Shown here piece after piece: positions 47,911 through 59,817 of a stretch of DNA of 64,000 bases (positions are counted from its first letter, which is position 1; each line of letters starts with the position of its first letter). Position numbers and translations under genes: made by a program. A model generated the notes under the pieces. It searched no databases and had not been told where the DNA came from. It saw only the letters and a list, made by a program, of their open reading frames with translations. This DNA comes from Molanna angustata (Eukaryota; Arthropoda; Insecta; Trichoptera; Molannidae): the NCBI GenBank assembly GCA_963576475.1, contig OY754974.1, positions 11,614,904 to 11,678,903 of the forward strand. Direction: 5' to 3'.

Positions 47911-48915
47911 TAAATTTTTAATAACATTTAATTCTCTATTGAAACTATCACTACTCAAAGGAACAGATAAAAGTCGATGAATCAAAGAGTGAAAAACTGA
48001 TAATTTATGTGCTATATGGTGGCCACTAGTATTATGTATAATGTTATCGCTAAAAGTTGGTTTTCAAAAATATCTCCAAAAAGTTTAAAGTATTTCCTCC
48101 AATTTCCATTGTAAACTGTATGGAATTGTTTATATTGTTGATCTCATTAAAAAATCAATACAACTCGCGTCTGGTGCCATTAAAAATACCAAAACAGTCA
48201 TCAACATATCGAAAATAACAAATAAACTTTTTAAATCCCGGTAATTTACTAAGTTGTTGTTCGATGAAATCCATAAAAAAATCTGCAAAAATAGGTGATG
48301 AAGGACTGCCCATTGCCAGACCTTCTGTTTGGATATATATTTTATTATTAAATTGGAAATAATTTTGATAATTTAATACAAATATTAAATATATCCATTA
48401 GTTCTTCAGTTAATATTGGATTTAAACGTTTTTTGGTTAAATAATTAGACAGTTCAGATTTTAATTCATTTAACGGAACACTAGGAAAAAGACTGACTAC
48501 ATCAAAAGAAACAAGTATTGAATTAGGTGGTATTGTGAGATTTTTAATTTTGTCAATTAATTCTAAAGAATTTGATATTGCATATTTCGGAATAAAATTT
48601 AGAATATTTTTCATGAATTCATTTACTTTTTTAGCTAGAAAATACGCTGGACCTGTATTATAACTCACTACAGGGCGGAAGGGGGTGTTAACTTTGTGAA
48701 TTTTTGGTATACCATATAACCGAGGAGGTAATGGATTCATTTGAGTGATAAAAAATTAATTTATTAAAGTGCCAAAAAGGATTTTACAATTCTTAATTAC
48801 ATTTTTGATTTCTGTTTTAAATTTTAAAGTCGGATCTTTTTTTATTTGTTGGAATTTATCATCAGTTAGTAGGGATTCTACGTCAGCAATATATCTTTTG
48901 TTTCAACTTCAATTT
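47911..48915 (-). pseudogene. Penelope-like element reverse transcriptase
   Basis: Minus-strand segments in order: ADVESLLTDDKFQQI and a Lys-rich stretch (48915-48741), then MNPLPPRLYGIPKIHK, FRPVVSYNTGPAY, LVSFDVVSLFPSVPL (motif A, 48740-48348). A frameshift near 48358 follows, then EGLAMGSPSSPIFADFFM, FRYVDDCFGIF (motif C, YVDD), and later a frame ending KNLAV at the BEL insertion. These are the diagnostic motifs of PLE reverse transcriptases. At least two frameshifts and stops kill the copy. The RT would copy RNA at a nicked target. Confidence 0.85.
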
Positions 48916-48921
48916 TTTAAA

Positions 48922-49046
48922 CAAGACAGTTAAATCTGCTGTACAAGTTACAATCTAAAATTAAATCTAATAATCTAATAATTACGAAAGCTGACAAAGG
49001 AAATACAACTGTTATTCTGGATAAAAACAAATATGTAAAAACGTAA
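48922..49046 (+). pseudogene. Inverted 5' fragment of the Penelope-like element
   Basis: The plus strand here reads NLIITKADKGNTTVILDK, the N-terminal RT block of PLEs. On an intact minus-strand element it would lie just upstream of the ADVESLL segment on the minus strand. So the first part is inverted relative to the rest, head to head near 48916. Confidence 0.8.
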
Positions 49047-49325
49047 AATTAAATATATTTTTTTTTTTCATAGTTTTAATTAATTATGGAGTTCTACCAC
49101 GAAGTGACAGTGCCTAATATTGAAAAAAAAAAAAAAAAAGAAAAGTCTTGTCTTGTATGTCAAGTAGAATACCATAATTTTTTGATAACAATAACAATGT
49201 ATAATGTAATGCATATATTTTTTTACAGTTCAGGAAGAGGAGCGTATTCAAAAAATTAGCACCAAGAGGAACACCCAACTTTTTTGGAATTGAAATTACT
49301 GTTGTAGGGAAATTAAGAATAGTTA
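49047..49325. other. Flank of the PLE, unassigned
   Basis: T-run and A-run (near 49126-49142). Nothing coding. Confidence 0.4.
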
Positions 49326-49480
49326 GATGGGTCGAATAGTTAGCGGTTAGCGCGCTGGGCTAATACTCTAGTGGTCGCAAGTTCGGATCCTGCCTCGACT
49401 GATTTTGTTTACCTATAGCACAAGCATTAATGCCTAATTTAGGGAATGTAAGAAGATGTATATGTATAAAAAAAAATGTT
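49326..49480 (+). repeat. tRNA-derived SINE, copy 2
   Basis: GATGGGTCGA, GCGGTTAGCGCGCTGGGCTA, AAGTTCGGATCCTGCC and the body TTTAGGGAATGTAAGAAGATG match copy 1 with substitutions. Confidence 0.75.
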
Positions 49481-50049
49481 TTAAAAATCTGTATTCAGGA
49501 AAATTTAATTTTAAATTAAAGGAATATTTTTATATGTAAATAACATTGGACTGTCCTGGCTTTGGTTATGCTCCATTTATTCTGACTTCATGCATATTTA
49601 TTTTTACTTTCTTTAGATATATTTTTGACTATTGTTTTATCTTTCATTATTTATGATTGTCTATTGTTCATATATACATCTTTTTGAGTCCATTGTTTTT
49701 ATCCAATTTTGTTTTATATTTTTAGTATTGTTTTTTATATTTTAATGTTATACGTATCTAATAAAGAATTTATCCAATAGAATTATCAAAACTGTCTGAT
49801 GTGATCTTTGTTTCGTTATGTGTCATGTATGATTGCACCTGTGTTATTATGTGCAACTGTACTAAAATCATTGTCATCCCACACAGTTTATATTGAAATT
49901 AATGAACGTCACCTGAAATTTGTAATTTTTATGCATTTAATAAAAAAATATTGTCAAATATGAAATTTGTTTTATTTTATTTTTTAAATATTATATAGAT
50001 GATAGAATGGTATGGACTAGTTGTAATAGGTGCAATATATCTATTAGAA
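49481..50049. other. Unassigned AT-rich stretch
   Basis: No gene, RNA or known repeat recognised. Confidence 0.4.
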
Positions 50050-50170
50050 AGAAAAAAACCCTTAATGGCTAATGCTGGATTGGTAATCCAGTGGATGAGG
50101 TTTCGAATTCTGTCTCGACAGATTTCGTTCACAATTTAGTGCTTTTTTACAAGGACATGTTTATTTATAC
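50050..50170 (+). repeat. tRNA-derived SINE, copy 3, degraded
   Basis: TGCTGGATTGGTAATCCAGTGG and GTTTCGAATTCTGTCTCGAC with the body end ACAAGGACATGTTTATT. The first part of the head is lost. Confidence 0.6.
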
Positions 50171-50394
50171 ATATTAAATAATAGAAAGAAAATATTGAAC
50201 CTTACATTACCAAAATCATTGTGCATATATGAGACTTGTATGCTTCTTCTTTTAGATTGGATGGATTACACAGAGAAATAAAGAGGTAAGGCTTGATTGC
50301 TTTTAACATCTAAATCAGACTTGATCAATTGAAAGATTCAATTTATTAGCAGTCTCTTCTATTCTAAACCCTTTGTATTCCAGTTTCTGATTGT

Positions 50395-50560
50395 CAGAAT
50401 GGATATATCAATGCAGTTTGGGCCTTCCTGGTCTTATTCGTACTTGTGGTGAGAAGCATTTTACTGAAATGTCGTCGTCCATTCTAATTATGTGATCAGC
50501 CCATTTCCAGGCCCACCTTCGTGGATTTCATCACACCTAGCTCTCAATATAGCTCTTTGT
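50395..50560 (-). pseudogene. LINE reverse transcriptase C-terminal scrap
   Basis: Minus-strand reading WKWADHIIRMDD followed by RIRPGRPKLH resembles the W-x-GH-x-xRM ... GRP region after the RT of RTE-like LINEs. Short and eroded. Confidence 0.45.
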
Positions 50561-50911
50561 TGTATCGACGACGACAATCATCAGTAATATGTATAACAGT
50601 ACCGTATACTGTTCTTAGGATCCATGGGGGTATAATAGGAATCCATCTTTTAAATTTTACAATGGATCTCTTTGGAGCCTTCTCAGATTTTAGAAACATA
50701 CGCCAAGACTGGTGTTATCGGAGTTTATTTTTAAATCATGTCCGATAGCAAAAAAGGGTCAATGCGATTTTTATATATTTTACGCATTCGTGGTAAACTT
50801 ATTTCACTCACTGTATTTATTGTATCAATAAAATTTGTTCTAGAAAATCCATAATATTATATCAATTTAAAATGAAAAATACAAAATGCGATGCATACAA
50901 ATAGCTTTTTA

Positions 50912-51518
50912 TCCCCTGTCGGGTTTTCCCCGACAGGGGAAAAAAATCCAATGTTTGCGCATATGCAATAATAAAAATATTCGATTACTTACACATTGGT
51001 ACAAGTAGGTAAATAAGACAAAAATGAAAAGTCTGGCGCAATTCAGGGGTGACTTCTATGCGAAAAATGCATTGTCACCTCAGATATAAGAATTGTAGCT
51101 TTCATTATTTACAAAAAAACAATTCTCTCAATAGATGGCGTTCCAACAAAATAAATAAAAAAAATAATAAGATTGTTGTTCATAATTTCACCCATAGATG
51201 ACTGTAGTAAAAATTCCTTATTTTCAAGCGAAAAGAATTTCAGTATTACAATATATAGAACTTTCAAAATTGAATTGATAGGGATCTCATTAAAAGGCAT
51301 AATTGGTGAACGTTGCGCAAGCGCATAAAGTGATCACGTAAACCAGCCGATGACAGGTCGTAAGCCCTGTAGGTGCCTTGATTTCCCGGTTCTCCTACAA
51401 TAAATATTCCAACTTCGTCTCTATTGAGATAATTAAAAATCTGTTAAAAAATATCTTTGACTCCCGACAGGGGAAAAAAATCCAATGTTTGCGCATATGC
51501 AATAATAAAAATATTCGA
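50912..51518 (-). repeat. T/I repeat, isolated copy
   Basis: Partial T 50929-50984, I, full T 51294-51518, all in reverse orientation. It starts with the foldback TCCCCTGTCGGG / CCCGACAGGGGA (50912-50940), where a scrap of T in one orientation meets T in the other. Confidence 0.85.
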
Positions 51519-52469
51519 GTTGTATTATAGTTTATGTTGGGAATTCGTCGATGCAGGTGTTTAAGTAATGATAAAACCTACAGTACAGCTGTTTAAAAAT
51601 AATATAAAGTCTTTACCGAAATGGTGAAGATCGGACGTTTTTATTGTGGGTTAGTTTTTGTCTGTATACTAGTGGTCCACTTTTCGAAAAACCCGCAATA
51701 AAATAGGTGAGGCAAAATTATAGGTATTATGTATACAACCAGATTCACAAATTTAAATTGAGATCATTCTATACAAATTGATAAATCAAAGCTAAGCGTG
51801 GACTATACAATTAAACTTAAAACAATAATGGTGAAAAAACCGGCAACGTTGGCCTTAGCTACCACTCGTATATTATATCGGTCCTATTGCTTTTTAATTT
51901 TTTGTTGTAAATAAATAATAAAATTAGTCTAAAACAGTAAAATAATAATAAATAGTCTTCATTTAACGCGATAAATAAAAAGTGCCAGTGGATTTTAACG
52001 TATAAATTGAAAATAAACGTATTTAAAATTTCATTTTGATAGGTCTCCAGTAACCAAGGTAAACAATTATTTGTTTTATAGGAAAATCTTAGATTATAGG
52101 AAAATATATTATTATGTCATATTAGATACGTAAATAAATATAGATAATTATTATTAAACTATAAATTTTATCTAATCTAATTAATATTTAATAATTTGAT
52201 AATAACTATAATAATTAAAATTTGTATATGAAAATTAGGTTATAGTATGAAAATAGGAATTAATTTATTTAGGTTACTGGATTGTAGATAGTTATATTTG
52301 CCAACATTATAAAAATTCAATTCGTCTCGTACAGTGTTATTTATAAAAATAAATTTGGTTCAATTGAACCCGGTTCAAAGTTTTATTCTGAAATTCAAAT
52401 ATTCTCATACAAGAATAAATAATTCTATAAATAATAAAGCTAGACCTTTCTTATTTCTGATTACTATGT
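51519..52469. other. Gene-free AT-rich stretch
   Basis: No gene or recognisable repeat. Confidence 0.4.
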
Positions 52470-53020
52470 CAAATATTGATAAAACACGCATCCAATAAAT
52501 TAATGTATTATTCACTCTACCAATCAATAGTAGAATATGGTATTATAGGATGGGGTGGTACTTACAAAACAAATATAGATCCAATAGTTAAAGCCCAAAA
52601 ATCCGTTTTGAAAATAATATTAAATGTACCTATTCGCACACATTCAGCCGAACTGTTTAAAAAACTTGACATCCTAGACATACCACAGTTATATGCTAAA
52701 AACATTTGCATTTATATCTAATCACACCTTAACGACTTCCAATCGACCCAAACTACACATCAGACTAGACAGACTAGACAAGCAAATATACAGATACCGA
52801 GAACCAAGTCGACTTATGGACAAAGAAATTTTCATTTCCTTGGAGTAAAAATTTTCAATTTGCTTCCAGTTGAATTGAAGAAAACTACAAATATAATCAG
52901 CTTTAAATGTGGATTAAAGAAGTGGGTAAAAAAACAGACAAGACAGTGATAAATAAACAACTCTACGTTAACATACAATGACTGATATAATTATAAGCTG
53001 CTTCAGAACAGGTTTTTAAC
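52470..53020 (+). pseudogene. Non-LTR retrotransposon RT, C-terminal fragment (jockey/CR1-like)
   Basis: The frame at 52476-52721 reads YYSLYQSIVEYGIIGWGG, KAQKSVLKIILNVP and LDILDIPQLYAK, the thumb-like region after the catalytic part of jockey/CR1-group RTs. A frameshifted continuation has FLGVKIFNLLPVELK and FKCGLKKWVKK and ends at about 52950. 5'-truncated and frameshifted. The class is from general similarity. Confidence 0.6.
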
Positions 53021-53084
53021 CTAGTGAAGCAGTTTACGTTCCGCATCTAGTTCTTAAATACCTAGGTATATTTTTTTGTAAAAA

Positions 53085-53290
53085 AAATTTTATTGTTAAA
53101 CTTTGATGTGTACCTACATATAATAGTATTTCTTATGTGACAAATAAAAAAAATAACAAGTTGCCACATTCTGGAAACTTGAAACAAAATTAAAACCTGC
53201 GTCCACTGGGAATCGAAACCGGGACCGTTGACCGTTGTCAGGTTTATATCCAACTGAGCCACGAAGGTCCACAGTGATTGAGTGTAGCCA
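53085..53290 (-). repeat. Second tRNA-like SINE family
   Basis: Minus strand: CTTCGTGGCTCAGTTGGATA (A box) and CCGGTTTCGATTCCCAGTGG (B box) about 50 bases apart, then a body ending in A/T-rich DNA. The head differs from the SINEs at 30061 and 49326. Confidence 0.6.
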
Positions 53291-53335
53291 CTATCGTCAG
53301 TCACGAGGCCAGCAAAGAAAAAGAATAATATATTT

Positions 53336-54290
53336 TTATGTTTGAACGGACCGGAAGACCTGATAAAGATATTAAAAGAAGAGTTACGGCGGGTAATAGA
53401 AAAAACGGAGAATTCCAATCAGTAATGTCCAAAACAAGCATATCAAAGGAAGCAAAAATTGCCGCACACAATGCAATTGTACCTACTACCTACTTTGACG
53501 TATGCCAGTGAAACATGGACGTGGCAAAAGTGGCATGAATGCAGCATAAATACTGTGGGAATGAGATCACTAAGAAGCGTATGTAATAGAACCATATGAT
53601 AAAGAAATATCTCTTCTTCTTCTTCTTCTTCGTCAGCCCTCTTTCGTCCAGTAATGGACATAGGCCTCCCCCTGATATCTTCACAGCTGCCTATCCTGGG
53701 CAGACCGCATCCATCCGCCTCCAGCCACTCTTCTGATATCGTCAGACCACCTGGTTAGAGGCCTACCAACACTTCTCTTGCCCGTTCTAGGTCGCCATTC
53801 CAGCACTTTTTTGGTCCATCTTGAGTCCGTGGTTCTGGCGATATGCCCTGCCCAGCTCCACTTCTGGTTTGCAACCTTTTCGACAACGTCGGTTTCTTTG
53901 GTTTTCTCTCTTATCCACAAGTTAGTTTTTTTTAAGAGACAGAAAAAAGAAATATATTATAAGTAAAATAAAAATGAATGCCATAAGGTGGTTTGTATAT
54001 ATTGAAAGAATTAATGATGAACGACTGACCAAAAACTATGTATGGGTGTGAAAGATGGAGTGAATAGCAGGGGCCGCCCCATAAAAGAGATGAAATGACC
54101 ATGTAAATGATTTTTTGAAAGAAGGAAACAAGACGCTTGAACAATCGACGAGCATATTTGAGAAGATGCATGGATATAAACGAGGCCATGAATGTGTGCA
54201 AAAATAGAAGAGTGTGTTTTTTGGTCCTCTGTGCTTACCCCGTAAGGGACATTGCTTGATGGTATGTATGTGCTTTTATTATATAAGTTT
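53336..54290 (+). pseudogene. LINE-A copy 1 (RTE-like RT C-terminus), interrupted
   Basis: Plus-strand reading FERTGRPDKDIKRRV, SKTSISKEAKIAAHNAIV, then, beyond the LINE-B insertion, RWFVYIERINDERLTKN and a tail with CTTACCCCGTAAGGGACATT. These match LINE-A copy 2 at 54362-55200 in the opposite orientation. Several stops and frameshifts. Confidence 0.7.
53601..53955 (-). mobile_element. LINE-B: truncated RTE-like LINE inserted in LINE-A, TSD AAAGAAATAT
   Basis: TSD AAAGAAATAT at 53601-53610 and 53946-53955. Minus strand: WSWAGHIARTTDSRWTKKVL, GRPLTRWSDDIRRVAGGGWM, an internal stop after AQDRQL, GEAYVHYWTKEG, stop, then a (GAA)n tail. Same family style as 8818-9018. Confidence 0.8.
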
Positions 54291-54361
54291 TACGATGCCT
54301 AAAAATAAGATAAATACGAATCATTTAGACAGATGTTCTAATCCTCTTTTGCCTGTAAATA

Positions 54362-55300
54362 CATACATACATACATACCATCACGCCATATCCCTTACGG
54401 GGTAAGCAGAGAGAACCGAGCGCCATACTCCTCTATTTTTGCATACATTCTTAGCTTCTTTTATATCCATGCATCGTCTCATACATGCTCGTCGATTATT
54501 CAAGCTTCTTATATTTCCTTCTTTCAAAATATCATTCACATGGTCATGCCATCCCTTTCTGGGGCGGCCCCTGCTATTCACTCCATCTCTTACACCCATG
54601 TATATTTTTTGGTCAGTCGTCCATCATTCATTCTTTCAATATGTCCAAACCACCTCAAGGAATTCACTTTCTTTTTATTTATAATACTCTTCTTCATCTT
54701 GCATTCCCTCCTTATGTCCTCATTTTTTATTCTTTCATATATCGTTCTATTACATACTCTTCTTAGTGATCTCATTTCCACAGCATTTATTCTAATTTCA
54801 TGCGTCTTTTGCCACGTCCATGTTTCACTGGCATACATCAAAGTGGGCACTACAATTGCATTATGTACAGCAATTTTGGCTTCCTTTGAGACGCTTGGAT
54901 CGGACATTACTGGTCTGAGAGCTCCGTTTATTCTGTTACCTGCCATAACTCTTCTTTCAATGTCTTTGTCAGGTCTTCCATTCCGTTCAAACATACTCCT
55001 CAAGTATAAATATTCCTCTACTTGTTCTAGCCATTCGTTCTCTACTTTTATTCTACACGTAGATATACTTTCAGTTTTTTCGAATACCAATATCTTAGAT
55101 TTACTCACATTCATTCTCAGTCCGTTCTGCAAACATCTTTCATACACTTTATTCACTAAATACTGTAACTCATCCGCACATTGCGTAAGAGCATTAAAGA
55201 ATGAAAATATAGGCCTGGCACTAAATACTGTAAATGTAGGTACGTGATTTGATGTATGCAGATGATAAAGTGGTGATTGCCTGTAAATAAATAAAACGTA
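54362..55300 (-). pseudogene. LINE-A copy 2 with an inverted 5' segment
   Basis: A minus-strand frame (54590-55156) reads VYERCLQNGLRMNVSKSKIL, GRPDKDIERRVMAGNRING, MYASETWTWQK, RWFGHIERMNDGRL. It continues in another frame (54381-54599) with GRPRKGWHDHVND to the stop and a (TATG)n tail. Upstream, the next segment of the RT (NIGLALNTVNVG, then MYADDKVVIA with catalytic YADD) is on the plus strand at about 55187-55300. So the 5' part is inverted relative to the rest. Confidence 0.75.
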
Positions 55301-56494
55301 TAAAGGTACGTAAAGATTTCATTCATTATTTGAGTAATTAGAAGTGAAATTGATTAAAAGACAGCTGCCTCTTTTGAGGATTTACTGAATTTAAAGAAGC
55401 AGAAAGACAAAAATAAATAGAAGAGAGGTAACATCTTTCATTAGTTTTCTCGAGACAAAGAAAATTATTTGATTCATATTACTTATCTTAAAACCCATTA
55501 CTGCCTAGCGTTGCCATATAGAATCAAAACTAGGTTGTTGCTATAACAGAGATTTTACGAATAGTGTATTCTTTTATTAGCTGTAAACACTCAATTAATA
55601 TTGTCACAAGAATTGTTTAACACATAGGTTAGTAATGTATCCTGTCGGTATACAAAAACAATTCCAAAGGAATTGGAAGGCTATTCCCATCGATATCTAA
55701 AATTGCCACTTACAAAACGTATGACCGAATGAACCAACAAACAAATATATTTAACAAATAATAAAGAGAAGGAGATAATATAATTATCATTGGTTAGGTC
55801 TAAATGTAGAAAGCGTATATTGAAAGGAATAACCTTAAATACAAAATTCATACCATGTTTGTAATATTTTAAAAAGATAATTTTTTACACGAAAAACCTT
55901 TTCTATATAAAGAATATTATAACTAACAATCTTGGCGTTTTTATCAAATTTGTATCCCGCAAGTGCTTAGCGTTTCCATATGGACACGCATTTTTTCTCC
56001 AATTTCCCATATTTTTTTAAATTTGTTATTTCCTCAGTAATGTGATAATAATGAAGCATTTTCTTAAAAGAAACCCTTAAATTAAGAAACCTTTCTAAAA
56101 TTAAGAAAAAAAAATCGGGCATTAATGGGTTAATGTTTTATTAAAAAGTATGTATACTCGCTGATATAAAACGAACAATGAGCGTATTGATAAAAAAGAT
56201 TTATAGAATTTTTTCAAATGTGAACTAAAAAAAATCTATAAATAACATTCGTGGTACTGCGACATCAAAAGATTAAAAACATTTTTCACCCTATACAACA
56301 TTTAAACAAAAAGTAAAAACGTTGTACCTATTATTATGTGCAACTGTCGAATTTATTATCCGATAAAAGTCTGTTTAAATGTCCAATGTATTATATAACA
56401 ACTTTCCTACAACTGTTGTTTACAGTATTATTGCAACTATAACACAAAACTATAACAATAAAAACAACTTTGTACTAATAAAAACAAAATTTAC
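55301..56494. other. Gene-free AT-rich stretch
   Basis: No gene, RNA or family recognised. Confidence 0.4.
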
Positions 56495-57384
56495 TATCAA
56501 CTAGTTGCATGTAACACATGAGATCCAACTGTCGATAGTGATAGTATGTACAGTTGAAGAATAAGTACCAAACTATAAACCCATAAATACAAATTATTTA
56601 ATATTTTAAGATATTTGGTTTTCTATACAACACATGTACCTAGGTATGTATGTCAAGATAGGATAGTATGGAGGTCAGTCCTTTGATCCTACCCAGAATG
56701 TGAAAACAGCATGATGGTATGTATGTATGTTTGGAGATTAGTATCAAATTATTAAGTCTTCTTATATATTGTGAGTAGGCTACTTCCATACACATTGTAT
56801 GAAGCAATGTCGTCATTAAATTCAATTTTTATAAAAATTGTTAAAAAAAATTTGAGATGTGCTAATACAATGTTAATATTTTTTATAAAAAAATAAATTT
56901 TCTAGTTGGGGTCTTTCGGCTTTTTTCGATATTTTAAAAAAAATTGGAAATATAGGCAGTTAAACTCATAAAAATGTTTGAAAAACCCTGGAATTTTTAA
57001 AAAAAAACTAATTTGAGACTTTCAAAAGTTGATAACCCCCGACTGAAACAAAAATTCACAATTCTGAGTATAAAAGTTTTGTAGGCCTATAATTGTTTAT
57101 ATATTTTAAAAATTTGGGCTCTGTAAATTGCGCGGATCAAAAGTTATAAGGGGGGACGGACACACAGACAGACACACACAAAACTCACATAAAATTTTCT
57201 ACTCCGAATTCTGAGTAAATCCATGTATTTGAACATATATGCTGCGAGGCCTCTAGTTGGTGTTATTAGCTTGCAAAAAGTCCACTACACCATACAAAAT
57301 TTTCCTTCGTACACGCATATTGGCTTAATAATGTCGATTCATTAAGAGAATTGAATTCTCATGAACGAATCGACAGTTGGAAAA
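56495..57384 (-). repeat. Family R copy 2, nearly complete
   Basis: Reverse orientation: it starts at ACTAGTTGCATGTAACACAT (56499) and ends at AATCGACAGTTGG (57384). This is the only copy here in which both end motifs are present, giving a length of about 0.9 kb and a short inverted CCAACTGTCGAT at each end. Confidence 0.8.
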
Positions 57385-58054
57385 TTCTTTAGTGTAAAAC
57401 TCCGCTTCGTAACACAATTGTTGTTTTATACAAAGCGTAAAATTGAGAAATCAATGTGAATTGATATTTTATCAACTGTACTGTTTTTATAAGAATTGAA
57501 ATTATGGAATAAATAAATGAATAAAGGTTCTGAAATAAGAAAACGTAAGAAGCTTTAATTTATGAGACGATGTGAAGCGATGATCTAATACAAAGATAGA
57601 TTTGAAAGGGAGTCGATTTTCTCTGCCTACCACAATAACAGGAAAATGGCGTGATGGTATGAAAATTTCTCATCACAATCCGATTCAAAGTCGCTGTGGA
57701 TCATATTATAACTAACTATGGTCGGAAAATGAACTATCATATAAGATACAAAAGAGAAAGGCAGTCGTGGTTTCACTGGATTCATGAATCCAGGCCCACG
57801 AGCACAGGCGACTAGAGTACTAGCCAGGACAGGCGAGCCACATGGGCTTGCGACCATGTATGCGGGATGCGTATTTTACCTTTCCGTGTTGATTAGGAGG
57901 CAAGTTGTATGTATGATAGTAAATAAACTAACGTAACGTTGTTTATTTTTTTCACACTTATGTTATTTTTTATAGATTCAAGTTTTTAAACATAAATATA
58001 TAGTTATCTGAATGTTATTAAATACCGTCAACCATTTCAGGCAGTCATATCGTT
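57385..58054. other. Unassigned stretch
   Basis: A GGCGTGATGGTATG motif (57647) recalls LINE-A 3' ends. No coding region supported. Confidence 0.4.
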
Positions 58055-58140
58055 AATTTAGCATTAATTTGCTTATTTTAGGGAACGTAGGAAGATGTAT
58101 ATGTACTTGTTTAACAAAAAAATAACATTTAACATTTTAA
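58055..58140 (+). repeat. tRNA-derived SINE, 3' body only
   Basis: GCTTATTTTAGGGAACGTAGGAAGATG and ATATGTACTTGTTTAAC match the body of the SINE at 30061. Confidence 0.65.
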
Positions 58141-59817
58141 CATTTTTCATTAAAAAAAAAAGAAAAAAGAAAAAAAAATTTACAGCATCAAAAGCTTTTA
58201 AACGTATGAAAAAGTTCGTATAACATAAAAAAGCTAAAATATCTGTATTAATACTTATTGAAATTATTTAGAAACATTAATTAAGACACATATAATTCAC
58301 TTTTAGGCATCAAACATGATATGATTTCAAATATAAAGAAAATATACGATTTTTACAGATGTTTATTTATTTATTACTTATTTATGTTTACAAAGCTATT
58401 TTCTATCTTTATTATTATTTGGACACTTTTATACTCCCCAACGATTTTTTTCAGACGCACCTCGTTTCTTTTGCGTGTCCAAAGAGTCATATAATTATGA
58501 ATAGTTTTAACCTATTCCAAGACTTATATGTAGTCAGAATGGCAAAAAATGTAACTACGCTTTCGAAAGTCTATAAAAAGACCGATAAATTATGACTTAG
58601 CGTCGTAGAAGCCATAAAACAAGTGAGTTCAAAATCGGTAATTTTGTGTCATAAAATAGAGAATTTTCGTGCCAGAAATAATTACAACAAATAATACTTT
58701 TCTTTCTGTATGAAATCGTGGAAATCTTTCCGTTCTATCAAAGCACTTTGCTGTTTTTTTTTTCATTTCTTTTCCTGACCTTCTACTTTTCAGATTCCTT
58801 TTCGCTCTATTAATTTTTTCTTCGTTATTTCGTTAATATACCGCCATTAATTATATTATGGAATAATTTTACCCCGAATTCTCGGACAAGGGTATCTGTC
58901 GTTTGAAATTTTGATATTCATTTTGGAGTTTATAGCCGAGGACGTTATCAAAATGAATGGAAAAAAACTGTTTTCCATTGTTCGTTAATATATTTGAGAT
59001 TACGTTCTTCGAAGTGGTCCGCATTTCCAAATGGAAATAAAGGATGGAGCAATATCATTATTATGAATTGTGTGGAGTAATTCTCAGTTTCACAATATAA
59101 GAAAAGAAATAAGTGCCCCTCAAACCTAATACGACTTATTGTAAAATTTCAAAGATCAATTTGGAATACTTAACCTATATTTTTGCTGTTCTCATTTAAC
59201 AAAGAGATGGAGAAAAGATTGGGAAAATTTTAAATAAGCATAATAATAATAGCCTTATCTTTTACGGGGTAACCAGAGACGGGGTAACCAGGGGTAACCA
59301 GTGTTTCCATTTCGACATCATTCTACTTTATCTATACCAACATATATGGTATTTATATATTCATAAAGCTTACTGTTTCATATCATTTATTTCTCAGATA
59401 ATTATGTAGGTAGGTATGTTGTTACGTCTCTTAGCTACCTATGTCAATCGCATGTTACACGTGCCTTTCTGCTTTGTAAATTTCTATGTTTGTTCATTAA
59501 ATTTATCGCGGGATAAAACCTTTCAAGTACATTTACCCGTATAATAATTTTAGGAAATACTCCACATTTCCATTTGTAACATTAACAATATATTTATTTT
59601 TAACCGGCTTCCAAAAACGGAGTAGGATATCAATTTGGCGTAAAAAAAATAAATGTACATGTTCAGTGATTTTTTTACGATCTCGATGTTTCTTTTTTGA
59701 TAAGAAAGGGAGTGTCTTCCAATTGGTTTCATTTCAATTTGGTCAATATATGATCATGGAATCCGGAAAAAATCATAAAACTCTTCAATTCGCTTTTCAG
59801 TGATAACAACTATATAC
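58141..59817. other. Gene-free stretch
   Basis: A purine-rich run lies near 58150. Near 59265-59300 GGGGTAACCAG recurs three times. AACCGGCTTCCAAAAACGGA at 59601 resembles a motif I have seen in insect repeats. No gene found. Confidence 0.4.
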
